From an uncultured Gammaproteobacteria bacterium (GTDB lineage Bacteria; Pseudomonadota; Gammaproteobacteria; Arenicellales; Poriferihabitantaceae), in assembly GCA_937992195.1 (NCBI GenBank), contig CALKKV010000057.1, forward strand, positions 1-64,000: 64,000 bases of DNA. The letters run 5' to 3'. The notes beneath the pieces are model-generated. The model had not been told where the DNA came from. It did no database searches and saw only the letters and a program-made list of their open reading frames with translations. A program made the translations under genes and the position numbers. Shown here in pieces: positions 56,545-64,000 of the stretch; the stretch's first letter is position 1; each line of letters starts with the position of its first letter.

Positions 56545-57516
56545 ATGTCCGAAACAATCGAAGTCGCTTTTATCGAGAATATGACAGTCCCACCTTCCGA
56601 TTTCTCCGGGGTAGCGAACCCAACGACTGCAACGATTAGCAGCGCATCAGACACCCCGAATCTCAAACAAAAACGAGAGTTCGATAAGGTTAAAAAACGA
56701 CTAAGGCGGAATACTGGAAAAGCAATCCAAGATTATCACATGATCGAACAAGGGGATCGAGTAATGGTTTGCCTTTCTGGCGGAAAAGATTCTTATACCA
56801 TGCTCGAAATGCTGTTGACGTTACAAAAGAGAGCGCCGGTAGATTTCGAACTGGTTGCAGTGAATTTGGATCAAAAACAACCGGGATTTCCGGAAACAGT
56901 GTTACCTGACTATCTCACTTCCAAAAATGTTCCATTTGATATTCTCGAAAAGGATACCTACAGTATTGTCAAACGCGTTATACCCGAAGGTAAGACAATG
57001 TGTGGTTTGTGCTCGCGTTTAAGAAGAGGCAATTTATATGGATATGCAGAAAAGAACGGATTCAATAAAATTGCATTAGGCCACCATAGAGATGACATTA
57101 TCGAAACATTATTTCTGAACCTGTTTAATGGCGGTAGATTGTCCGCGATGCCACCCAAGCTTCTCAGCGACGATGGAAAAAATACGGTAATCCGGCCCCT
57201 GGCTTATTGCACCGAGAAGGACATAGAAGCGTATGCGCAATATCAGCAGTTCCCAATAATTCCGTGTACTCTATGCGGGTCGCAAACACAGCTACAGCGA
57301 CAGCAAATTAAACACATGTTGATCGAATGGTCGAAAACACCGGGGAAAATCGAAAATATTTTTCGTGCAATTTGTAACATCGCCCCGTCGCAACTAGCTG
57401 ATACTGAACTTTTTGATTTTCAAAAATTTACGATCAAGCCCCAAAAGTCCGCAAAAACAACGAAGACCAAAAAAACAGATATGGACTGGTTACTCGGGCC
57501 AGGAATGGAATCTTAG
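56545..57516 (+). CDS. ttcA: tRNA 2-thiocytidine synthetase TtcA
   Basis: It thiolates cytidine 32 in tRNA using an iron-sulfur cluster and ATP. The product (about 323 residues from ATG 56545) has an N-terminal region of low conservation, then [20 protein letters not shown], the PP-loop [24 protein letters not shown], the pair [10 protein letters not shown] with two cluster cysteines, [16 protein letters not shown] and the later CTLCGSQ. The frame is open from a TTG at 56455, but MSETIEV at 56545 is a more likely start; MTVPPS at 56581 is possible too. Upstream 56206-56454 shows no feature. Confidence 0.95.
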   Translation: MSETIEVAFIENMTVPPSDFSGVANPTTATISSASDTPNLKQKREFDKVKKRLRRNTGKAIQDYHMIEQGDRVMVCLSGGKDSYTMLEMLLTLQKRAPVDFELVAVNLDQKQPGFPETVLPDYLTSKNVPFDILEKDTYSIVKRVIPEGKTMCGLCSRLRRGNLYGYAEKNGFNKIALGHHRDDIIETLFLNLFNGGRLSAMPPKLLSDDGKNTVIRPLAYCTEKDIEAYAQYQQFPIIPCTLCGSQTQLQRQQIKHMLIEWSKTPGKIENIFRAICNIAPSQLADTELFDFQKFTIKPQKSAKTTKTKKTDMDWLLGPGMES

Positions 57517-57524
57517 GCTAGAAG

Positions 57525-58694
57525 CTAAAGTTGAGACACCAAGGAAACCATCCGGTCAATTTCTTCATGCGTGTTGAAATAGTGAAGAGATGCCCTAGCT
57601 AAGCTTTCAATCCCGCGTTTTTGAAACTCGATAAGGCTCCCTGATCCGTTTGAAACCCAGATATTGATACTATTCTCTGAGAGCAGCTCGCGAATTTTAA
57701 TCGGGTCGACGCCAGACTTTGAAAACATAACAATGCCGCCACGGTAAGTGCCCAGATCATGTACCTGAGCTCCGGCTTCGTCGATTAGCCTTTGACGGCA
57801 GTACTTTCCAAGTTCAACCACACGCTCTTCAATATTTGCCGGACCTATATCAATGGCATATTGCAGAGCACGACCAAACCCTACTTTGCTGGAAAAACTC
57901 ACCTCAAAATTCTCGAATCTCCGACAGGTAGGATTAATCTCGAATTTATCAGGGCCCATCAGAGTCACGCCCTGTTGATCCAACATTACAGGATCCATAT
58001 TACTCAAAAATGATTGGTCAATGTATAAGAAGCCTGTTCCGCGAGGACCGCGCAGATATTTTCGACCAGCCGTAGTGAGCGCCGTACATCCCAGTTCAGA
58101 AATATTCAAATCCAATTGCCCTGCGGACTGACATGCGTCCAATAAAAAAGGCACTTCTGCCTGCTTTGCCAACTTACCCACCGCCTGAGCAGGGTTAATA
58201 ATTCCGTTTGCGGTAGGAATGTGACTTAAAGAAATCAATGCCGTACGGTCAGTAATTGCGCGTTCTAATGCGTGTAAATCGAGCTCACCGTTTTTATCGC
58301 CGTCAATGACATCTATCTCTACTCCTTCCCGCCTTACACGATCAATAAATCCGACATAATTGCTGCCATAGTCGAAATAACTGGTAAGGATTCGATCTCC
58401 CGGCTTCAGCGCTAGACTATAGAAAAACGTTTGCCATGCGCGGGTAGCGCCATCGAAATACGCTATTTCTTCGGGTCTAGCGCCAATCAATCTTGCCGCC
58501 TGCGTATAAAACTTGGAGATAAGTTCACCAAACTTTTCGGCAGTCTCATATCCCCCAATATCCTGCTCACTTTGCTGGTAATTGATCATCGCTTCATAGG
58601 CAGGTAACGGCATGAGCGATGTACCTGCATTATTAAAGTGGACCAATTTCTCTACTGCGGGAATATCTGCCCTTACGGAGTCAATATTAATCAT
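57525..58694 (-). CDS. Class V aminotransferase (isopenicillin N epimerase / EgtE-like)
   Basis: A PLP-dependent fold-type I enzyme of 389 residues. It has the class V start HFNNAGTSLMPLPAYEAM, the cofactor-contacting DACQSAGQLDLN and the PLP-lysine region TTAGRKYLRGPRGTGFLYI, then the small C-terminal domain. The pattern resembles EgtE-type sulfoxide lyases and isopenicillin N epimerase-like enzymes more than IscS or SufS, since the conserved cysteine loop of desulfurases is not evident. No ergothioneine genes are adjacent, so the function is open. It starts 2 bp after the small coiled-coil gene, so it belongs to the argC transcript. Confidence 0.85.
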   Translation of the reverse strand: MINIDSVRADIPAVEKLVHFNNAGTSLMPLPAYEAMINYQQSEQDIGGYETAEKFGELISKFYTQAARLIGARPEEIAYFDGATRAWQTFFYSLALKPGDRILTSYFDYGSNYVGFIDRVRREGVEIDVIDGDKNGELDLHALERAITDRTALISLSHIPTANGIINPAQAVGKLAKQAEVPFLLDACQSAGQLDLNISELGCTALTTAGRKYLRGPRGTGFLYIDQSFLSNMDPVMLDQQGVTLMGPDKFEINPTCRRFENFEVSFSSKVGFGRALQYAIDIGPANIEERVVELGKYCRQRLIDEAGAQVHDLGTYRGGIVMFSKSGVDPIKIRELLSENSINIWVSNGSGSLIEFQKRGIESLARASLHYFNTHEEIDRMVSLVSQL

Positions 58695-58696
58695 AA

Positions 58697-59026
58697 TTAA
58701 AGGCCGTCGATTTTCTTCTTCAAGCGTTCTAACAAGACGCGCTGAGATTCAAATTTTTCTTGCATAGCAACTCGCTGCTCTTGCGCTCGCTGGACATCAT
58801 CTTTCAAACCTTCGTAGGCAATCCTGTCGGTTTGTACCTGTCGTCTGACCAAACCAAGAGTTTCCGCTAGCTCATCATTGCTCTCTTTTAACAGCTTGTT
58901 TTTATTCATCTCAGTCGCCAGCTTTTCATTCAACACCTGCGTTATTTGCTCATCCGGTAATGCAATGAAATACCCCAGGCCAAATGCAAGCAAAACGCAC
59001 CCTACAAAAACAATTTTCCAGGCCAT
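58697..59026 (-). CDS. Small membrane-anchored coiled-coil protein of unknown function
   Basis: A 109-residue protein with one N-terminal membrane helix (IVFVGCVLLAFGLGYFIAL) and then a long predicted coiled coil rich in Glu, Lys, Leu and Gln (NEKLATEMNKNKLLKESNDE and so on). The topology is similar to the N-terminal part of hypothetical proteins found downstream of argC in other gammaproteobacteria, but those are usually longer. The stop of argC overlaps its start by one base, so it is translationally coupled to argC. No catalytic motif is seen. Confidence 0.75.
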   Translation of the reverse strand: MAWKIVFVGCVLLAFGLGYFIALPDEQITQVLNEKLATEMNKNKLLKESNDELAETLGLVRRQVQTDRIAYEGLKDDVQRAQEQRVAMQEKFESQRVLLERLKKKIDGL

Positions 59027-60075
59027 TACGGCACCAACGCTATTTGATCTATGCCGGTCGACTCATCCAGACCAAACATAATATTCATATTCTGAACAGC
59101 CTGCCCTGCAGCGCCCTTCACTAAATTATCCTCAACACTCAATATCACCGCCGTATTGCCATCCTGGGGTCGATACACCGCGATCCGGCACATATTCGTA
59201 CCTCGAACGCTGCGGGTATCAGGATGCGATCCCGCTGGCATCACATCGACAAATTGCTCATTTGCATAGCGCTGTTCAAACAAACGCTGCAAATCTACGC
59301 TGGTATCGTCTAACTTTGCATAGAGTGTGGCATGGATCCCTCTTATCAGCGGTAAGAGATGAGGTGTAAATACGAGATCCACTGGTTTGCCAGCGGCAAG
59401 CGCCAATCCCTGCTTAATTTCTGGCAGGTGTCGATGACCGTCAACACCATAGGCTTTGAACGAGTCACTGCATTCACTGAAGGCAGAACCTACCGCCGCC
59501 TTTCGACCAGCGCCGGAAATCCCCGATTTCGCGTCGGCAATTAAACTCTGTAAATCCACAATACCCGCTTCAATCATAGGCAAAAACCCAAGTTGCACCG
59601 CAGTTGGATAACAACCCGGATTAGCAATCAAATTTGCGGAGGCGATTTCTTTCCGATTAATCTCCGGTAAGCCGTATACAGCCTGCTCAATTAGCTCTGC
59701 TGCAGCATGACTCATGCCATACCATTTCTCCCAAAGCGCCACATCTTTAATCCGAAAATCTGCGGACAGATCTATGATTTTTACCCCGGCTTCTAGCAAA
59801 CCTCTGGCATGGGTCATAGCGACACCGTTCGGCGTTGCCGCAAACACTACGTCACATTGTTCCAGTTGGCCCTCACCAGGATCGGTAAAAGATAAATCGA
59901 CATGCCCCCTTAGGGAAGCAAACATTTCGGTTACCGCTGTTCCCGCTTCGGAACGGGAAGTAATACAGGACAATTTGACCTCTGGATGTGCTGACAAGAT
60001 TCTCAGCAGCTCGACACCGGTATAACCGGTGCCACCAATAATGCCAACTTTGATCGGATTCATGGAGATAATCAT
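59026..60075 (-). CDS. argC: N-acetyl-gamma-glutamyl-phosphate reductase
   Basis: It reduces N-acetylglutamyl phosphate to the semialdehyde in arginine synthesis. The 349 residues have the NADP-binding [17 protein letters not shown], the active cysteine in [15 protein letters not shown], the middle [12 protein letters not shown] and the C-terminal [11 protein letters not shown] and [18 protein letters not shown]. The start could be at 60075 or the in-frame ATG at 60063, which lies closer to the family start. It is the first gene of a three-gene minus-strand group. Confidence 0.97.
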   Translation of the reverse strand: MIISMNPIKVGIIGGTGYTGVELLRILSAHPEVKLSCITSRSEAGTAVTEMFASLRGHVDLSFTDPGEGQLEQCDVVFAATPNGVAMTHARGLLEAGVKIIDLSADFRIKDVALWEKWYGMSHAAAELIEQAVYGLPEINRKEIASANLIANPGCYPTAVQLGFLPMIEAGIVDLQSLIADAKSGISGAGRKAAVGSAFSECSDSFKAYGVDGHRHLPEIKQGLALAAGKPVDLVFTPHLLPLIRGIHATLYAKLDDTSVDLQRLFEQRYANEQFVDVMPAGSHPDTRSVRGTNMCRIAVYRPQDGNTAVILSVEDNLVKGAAGQAVQNMNIMFGLDESTGIDQIALVP

Positions 60076-60321
60076 GTTTATATCGTTACAATACCGCGAA
60101 GTTTACCCTAGGGAGCCTGATCGCAGAAATGATCGATCAAATTGCGTTAGAAATGGTCGGATGGTCGCCAGGATTTCTGCGTTCATCTCAGAGTCATACC
60201 CGATACAAAATAATCATGTTGCGTGTGTTAACTGATCAAAATACTATTTTTATCAAATATTTGCGTCGCTATCGCACCGCCCGTCTCCTCCTCATTTAAT
60301 CAAAGAATCTGTTTAAGATCA

Positions 60322-61776
60322 GTGCAAAAACTTTCCTTACTTGGCGACTTGATAGACATCAAGGAACAAATTGATCTCGATCGTGATATAGATCGGGCGA
60401 CACTTAGGAAGCGCGACCGCGAAATCGGGCTGTCAGAAGACGGCAAAAACAATTCAGCTAAATCTAAAATAGTTCGCTTACGAAGTTGGATAAACCAAAT
60501 TCGATCGAGCACAGAAACAAGTAGCAAGGGGCAAAAAGTTGATAAGAGCATGCGATCTATCATTGTCGTATGCTGGCTTGTGGGAGCGGTATCGGGATAT
60601 CTGCTCGCTTCTTCAGTACTTGCATACGACGGATCACAACCAGTTAATCTACTTATTGCGCTGCTTGTATTGATCGGTGTCCAGACACTGGCTCTACTTT
60701 TGCTTTGCGTTCTGCTCATGTTTAATCAAACCAAGATCTTGGAAGCATTAGCGGTCTTAAATCCTGCGAATTTGATTATGCATTTAATTTCCAAGATTCA
60801 ACCCACCTGGAAAGAGGCAATAGAAAAGTACTTTTCGAGATTTAAAAGTTCGGGTGAATTTGGATTGCTACCCCAAATGACCACCTATTTGGCGCAACAC
60901 TTCGCGATCGCATTAAATATCGGTATGTTAGCCTCCTTGTTTTATCTCGTTACCGTCTCCGATCTGGCATTTGGCTGGAATACGACCCTCAACATCCAGA
61001 ACGAAACTGTCAGTCAATTTTTACAAGGCATCGCTACGCCATGGCAAGCGGTGTTACCTGCAGCAGTCCCCGATGATTCTCTGGTCGAAGCAAGCCGGTA
61101 TTACCGCTTGCAATCTAAGTTACATTCAGAAGGATGGGAGGCGAGAGAACTCGGCACATGGTGGCTGTTTTTAGCAATGTGCATCGTTGTATATGGATTT
61201 CTTCCGCGTTTAAGCGCACTGGTCATCGCAGGAATCCACTACGATAAGTGTGTCACGCGCGCCACATTATCACTTACTGGCAGCAGTCAGGTTTTAGCCC
61301 GAATGTCAGACCCACTGGTGAGTGCAGATGCGCAAAGCCCTGAAGTAAGCGTGCCTGTTTCTGTTACCAGACCAGGGCTTCCTGGAAGACAGGCCGCTAG
61401 AAAAATTGAATGCGTACTTGTCGAATGGTCTGGGTGCGAAGCAACTGATAAGGCCTTAACCAAGGTGGGTATTGTCCCCCATTCTCGACTCCAAGCGGGC
61501 GGACGTCAGACTTTGTCAGAAGATAAAGTAACGATTAAGGCGACTTCTCAAATACAAGCTGAAGGTATCGCGATATCGATTAAGGCATGGGAGCCGCCTA
61601 TGCTTGAGTTTATTGACTTTATTACTCTGCTACGCAAATCTGTCTCAGCTAACTTACCCATTATCGTGTTATTGAAACCATTGCCGGATCAAACTGTGAG
61701 CACAACCCAAATTGAAACTTGGGAAACAGCGCTCGGAGCCGTGTCTGATTCGGCGTTATATCTGGAATCGCTATGA
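60322..61776 (+). CDS. DUF2868 membrane protein
   Basis: A 484-residue protein that begins at GTG 60322. It has a basic N-terminal region and four predicted membrane helices near 79-100, 110-134, 193-216 and 280-305, followed by a soluble domain of about 170 residues. The family DUF2868 has no established function. Its stop overlaps the start of the DUF3482 GTPase gene by four bases, so the two proteins are made together and probably act together at the inner membrane (inference). The 60076-60321 gap upstream holds no recognisable gene. Confidence 0.88.
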   Translation: MQKLSLLGDLIDIKEQIDLDRDIDRATLRKRDREIGLSEDGKNNSAKSKIVRLRSWINQIRSSTETSSKGQKVDKSMRSIIVVCWLVGAVSGYLLASSVLAYDGSQPVNLLIALLVLIGVQTLALLLLCVLLMFNQTKILEALAVLNPANLIMHLISKIQPTWKEAIEKYFSRFKSSGEFGLLPQMTTYLAQHFAIALNIGMLASLFYLVTVSDLAFGWNTTLNIQNETVSQFLQGIATPWQAVLPAAVPDDSLVEASRYYRLQSKLHSEGWEARELGTWWLFLAMCIVVYGFLPRLSALVIAGIHYDKCVTRATLSLTGSSQVLARMSDPLVSADAQSPEVSVPVSVTRPGLPGRQAARKIECVLVEWSGCEATDKALTKVGIVPHSRLQAGGRQTLSEDKVTIKATSQIQAEGIAISIKAWEPPMLEFIDFITLLRKSVSANLPIIVLLKPLPDQTVSTTQIETWETALGAVSDSALYLESL

Positions 61777-63209
61777 GCGAGTTTGAGCTTCCTTCCCTTG
61801 CCATTGTGGGACACCCAAATAAGGGCAAAAGCAGCATCGTTTCAACATTGTCTCAAGATGGCAGCGTAGGTATTTCACCTGTATCGGGTACAACCGTAGT
61901 AAACCGTAGCTTTCCTATGCGCGTCGACGGTACTACTTTATATCAACTCATCGACACACCAGGGTTCCAACGCTCGCGTTCCGCAATGGACTGGATGCAG
62001 CAACACTCAACTTCTGCCTCTGACCACCGCCAGACGGTCATAAATTTTGTCGAACAACATAAAGAAGATCCACGCTTCGAGGCCGAGTGTCAGCTACTAG
62101 AACCTATCCTCAAAGGTGCAGGGATTTTGTATGTGATTGATGGTTCGACACCATACGGGCCGGAATACGACGCGGAGATGGAAATCCTCCGTTGGACGGG
62201 TCAACCCAGTATGGCGTTGATTAATCAAATTGGGGAAGCTGAATACTTCGATCAATGGCAGCAGCCCCTTGCACAGTATTTCAAAATTGTCCGTACTTTT
62301 GACGCGCAACAAGCAAGTTTCGAAAGGCAAGTGCAGTTACTTACCGGATTTTCTGAATTAGCGGACTCCTGGCGTGATCCCCTGCAAAAGGCAGCCAGTA
62401 TTTTGCGACAGCAGCGTAAGAACAGAATTATCCAGGCAAGCGACTCGATCATTGAAACGCTGATTTCGATGAGCAACTACAGTCAAAGAATTCCTGTCAG
62501 AGAATCGAGTACCGAGAGTGAACAAGATAGGTTGACATTACAATTTCAAAAATCACTTGTTGCAATGGAAGCCGCCAACAGAGTTGAAATAGAGCAGTTG
62601 TTTCAACACCACCAACTCGAGCGAAGCGACACCGAATTTTCACTCACAGAAGATGACCTTTTTTCTGAAAATACCTGGTCGGTATTCGGGCTCACTCGGG
62701 ATCAACTGGTTACTACAGGTATCGTAGGCGGCGCCGCTGGAGGCAGTTTGATGGATATCGGGTCTGGTGGACTAACTCTCTTCCTCGGTTCAGGGCTCGG
62801 CGCGCTGGTTGGTGGAGCCAGCGCATGGTTTGGTAGTCAGCAAATGATAAAAACTAAAATACTTGGGCTACCTCTGGGCGGTAGCGAACTGGTTATCGGG
62901 CCAGTTGTTAATCCTAACTTTCAGTGGGTAGTACTCGGAAGAGCAATCAATCATCTTCAGCACATCTGTCGCCGTACCCATGCGCGCAGAGACACGCTGA
63001 TTCTGGGCAACGACGAGCTGTCTGTCTCCATCGAGCAAGCGACGGAATCTTCTGGCGAGCAACATTTTTCAGATAAGCTCGAAAAAGATGAGAAAAATTC
63101 TCTACGCTCCATACTCAATCGAATTGCAAATCAAAAGGCATTGACCGAATCGGATCGTCAAAAGTTTTCTCGCATAATTAGCAGACAGATACCCGGATGG
63201 TATGAATAA
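61773..63209 (+). CDS. DUF3482-containing GTPase
   Basis: A 478-residue GTPase of the Era/YfjP-like group. It has G1 GHPNKGKS at 13-20, G3 DTPGF at 61-65 and a G4 position written NQIG at 151-154 in place of the common NKxD. The C-terminal half is DUF3482. Near residues 313-353 it carries a glycine-rich hydrophobic stretch (GIVGGAAGGSLMD, LGSGLGALVGGASAW) of the kind that can insert in membrane. The altered G4 raises the question of its nucleotide specificity. It is translationally coupled to DUF2868. Confidence 0.9.
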   Translation: MSEFELPSLAIVGHPNKGKSSIVSTLSQDGSVGISPVSGTTVVNRSFPMRVDGTTLYQLIDTPGFQRSRSAMDWMQQHSTSASDHRQTVINFVEQHKEDPRFEAECQLLEPILKGAGILYVIDGSTPYGPEYDAEMEILRWTGQPSMALINQIGEAEYFDQWQQPLAQYFKIVRTFDAQQASFERQVQLLTGFSELADSWRDPLQKAASILRQQRKNRIIQASDSIIETLISMSNYSQRIPVRESSTESEQDRLTLQFQKSLVAMEAANRVEIEQLFQHHQLERSDTEFSLTEDDLFSENTWSVFGLTRDQLVTTGIVGGAAGGSLMDIGSGGLTLFLGSGLGALVGGASAWFGSQQMIKTKILGLPLGGSELVIGPVVNPNFQWVVLGRAINHLQHICRRTHARRDTLILGNDELSVSIEQATESSGEQHFSDKLEKDEKNSLRSILNRIANQKALTESDRQKFSRIISRQIPGWYE

Positions 63210-63212
63210 AAA

Positions 63213-63238
63213 AGGCAGCAATTCGAAAATTGCTGCCT
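63213..63238 (-). terminator. Rho-independent terminator after pilU
   Basis: aggcagcaatt and aattgctgcct form a perfect 11-bp stem with a cgaa loop. On the minus strand the stem is followed by seven Ts. It lies 57 bp after the pilU stop and serves that gene; the plus strand has no T-run. Confidence 0.85.
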
Positions 63239-63294
63239 AGACGCACACGGCACAAACGTAGCGAAAAACGCTTTAAATACTCCGAATACTCCGG

Positions 63295-64000
63295 TTATAA
63301 AGCCAGCAATTCCGTATCCAGATCAGATCCACCTTTCTTCCCGGCATTCGGACCTTCGAGCTTAATCTTCAGTCGCAGGTTATTTTCTGATTCAGCATTT
63401 CTCAACGCCTCTTCAGCGGTAATCATGTCGGCACAATACAAATCGAACAAAGATTGATCGAAAGATTGCAAGCCAAGCTCTTTGGAACGCTCAATGATAT
63501 CGGGTATTTTGTGAATCTCGCCGCGCATTATCAGATCAGCGATCAACGGGGTATTTATCATAACCTCGATTGCAGCAACCCGCCCCTGACCATCTGATGT
63601 TGGTATCAAACGCTGAGCGATAAGGGCATGCAAGTTCATCGACATATCCATTAGCAGCTGGGTCTTTCTTCCCTCCGGGAAAAAGTTAATGATTCGATCC
63701 ATTGCTTGATAGGTGTTGTTGGCGTGCAACGTTGCCATGCACATATGACCTGTTTCAGCAAACACAATTGCATTATGCATCGTATCCGCATCCCGAATTT
63801 CACCAATCTGAATTACATCTGGCGCCTGTCGCATCGAGTTTTTCAATGCTATACCGAAAGAATCAGTATCAATGCCCACCTCACGCTGAGTAATGATCGA
63901 TTTCTTGTGCGGGTGTATAAATTCTATGGGATCCTCAATCGTAACGATGTGGTCATGTGAGCGAGAGTTTCGATGGCCTATCATTGCCGCCTGAGTTGTA
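63295..64000 (-). CDS. pilU: Twitching motility ATPase PilU, N-terminal part outside the window
   Basis: A PilT-family retraction ATPase of type IV pili. The visible 235 residues run from TTQAAMIGHRNSRSHDHI through the Asp box TIEDPIEFIHPHKK, Walker B APDVIQIGEIRD, the His box TGHMCMATLHANN and PDIIERSKELGLQSFDQSLFDLY to the end in EGPNAGKKGG. The C-terminal ENNLRLKIKLEG and the PLIADLIMRGEIHKI block favour PilU over PilT. The reading frame continues past 64000, so the Walker A motif lies beyond the window; the ATG at 63984 is internal. Confidence 0.9.
   Translation of the reverse strand, partial: TTQAAMIGHRNSRSHDHIVTIEDPIEFIHPHKKSIITQREVGIDTDSFGIALKNSMRQAPDVIQIGEIRDADTMHNAIVFAETGHMCMATLHANNTYQAMDRIINFFPEGRKTQLLMDMSMNLHALIAQRLIPTSDGQGRVAAIEVMINTPLIADLIMRGEIHKIPDIIERSKELGLQSFDQSLFDLYCADMITAEEALRNAESENNLRLKIKLEGPNAGKKGGSDLDTELLAL

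Noticed and set aside
60076..60321. Possible second copy of the repeat near 60107
   Set aside because: Only the ten bases tagggagcct match; there is no paired arm, so it is probably chance.

Overview
The window is a contiguous, gene-dense piece of a gammaproteobacterial chromosome. The assignment rests on several linked blocks typical of that class: guaB-guaA, rpoE-rseA-rseB, glnA-ntrB-ntrC, hflK-hflC-DUF2065-purA, a type II secretion operon, avtA of the enterobacterial type, and a PilU-like pilus ATPase. Genus and order cannot be fixed from the sequence alone. I saw no rRNA, tRNA, CRISPR array, prophage or intact insertion sequence.

Layout, left to right. 1-3.4 kb: guaA and guaB (GMP synthesis, minus strand), with a possible small inverted-repeat element downstream. 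3.5-5.3 kb: a lytic transglycosylase divergent from an ArsR-methyltransferase fusion. 5.5-10.3 kb: a plus-strand run of tail-specific protease, valine-pyruvate aminotransferase and a P-loop kinase carrying two ATP-cone-like regions. 10.3-14.5 kb: ppx, rseB, rseA, rpoE (envelope stress and polyphosphate). 14.6-26.6 kb: a minus-strand type II secretion operon, gspD-E-F-G-H-I-J-K-L-M, followed directly by recJ; gspC and gspN are absent. 26.6-30.6 kb: hom, a Mth938-like protein, pdxJ, and msrA followed by a decayed msrB domain. 30.7-37.2 kb: an FMN glutamate-synthase-like protein, an enolase-superfamily enzyme, a thioesterase, rlmB and rnr. 37.4-41.4 kb: pntA-pntB and a stand-alone long-form hisG. 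41.5-47.7 kb: a LysM lipoprotein, gabD, purA, DUF2065, hflC, hflK. 47.9-52.1 kb: the nitrogen regulation operon glnA-ntrB-ntrC with a readable sigma-54 promoter and two NtrC sites. 52.1-60.1 kb: a DUF938 methyltransferase, a large AsmA-family protein, ttcA, a class V aminotransferase, a small coiled-coil protein and argC. 60.3-64 kb: the DUF2868/DUF3482 membrane protein-GTPase pair and the start-truncated pilU.

Most of this is core metabolism and envelope maintenance. The observations most worth a second look are: (1) the relic of a methionine sulfoxide reductase B domain directly after msrA, in frames 0 and 2 with stops and a lost catalytic cysteine, which implies an MsrA-MsrB fusion that has decayed; (2) the type II secretion operon without gspC, whose GspD has an unusual acidic stretch before its N0 domain; (3) the uncharacterised DUF2868-DUF3482 pair; (4) the ATP-cone/kinase fusion beside prc and avtA; (5) a 95-bp out-of-frame overlap in which the same DNA encodes basic tails of RNase R and RlmB; and (6) the glnA control region. 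I did not find a convincing new defence or mobile system.
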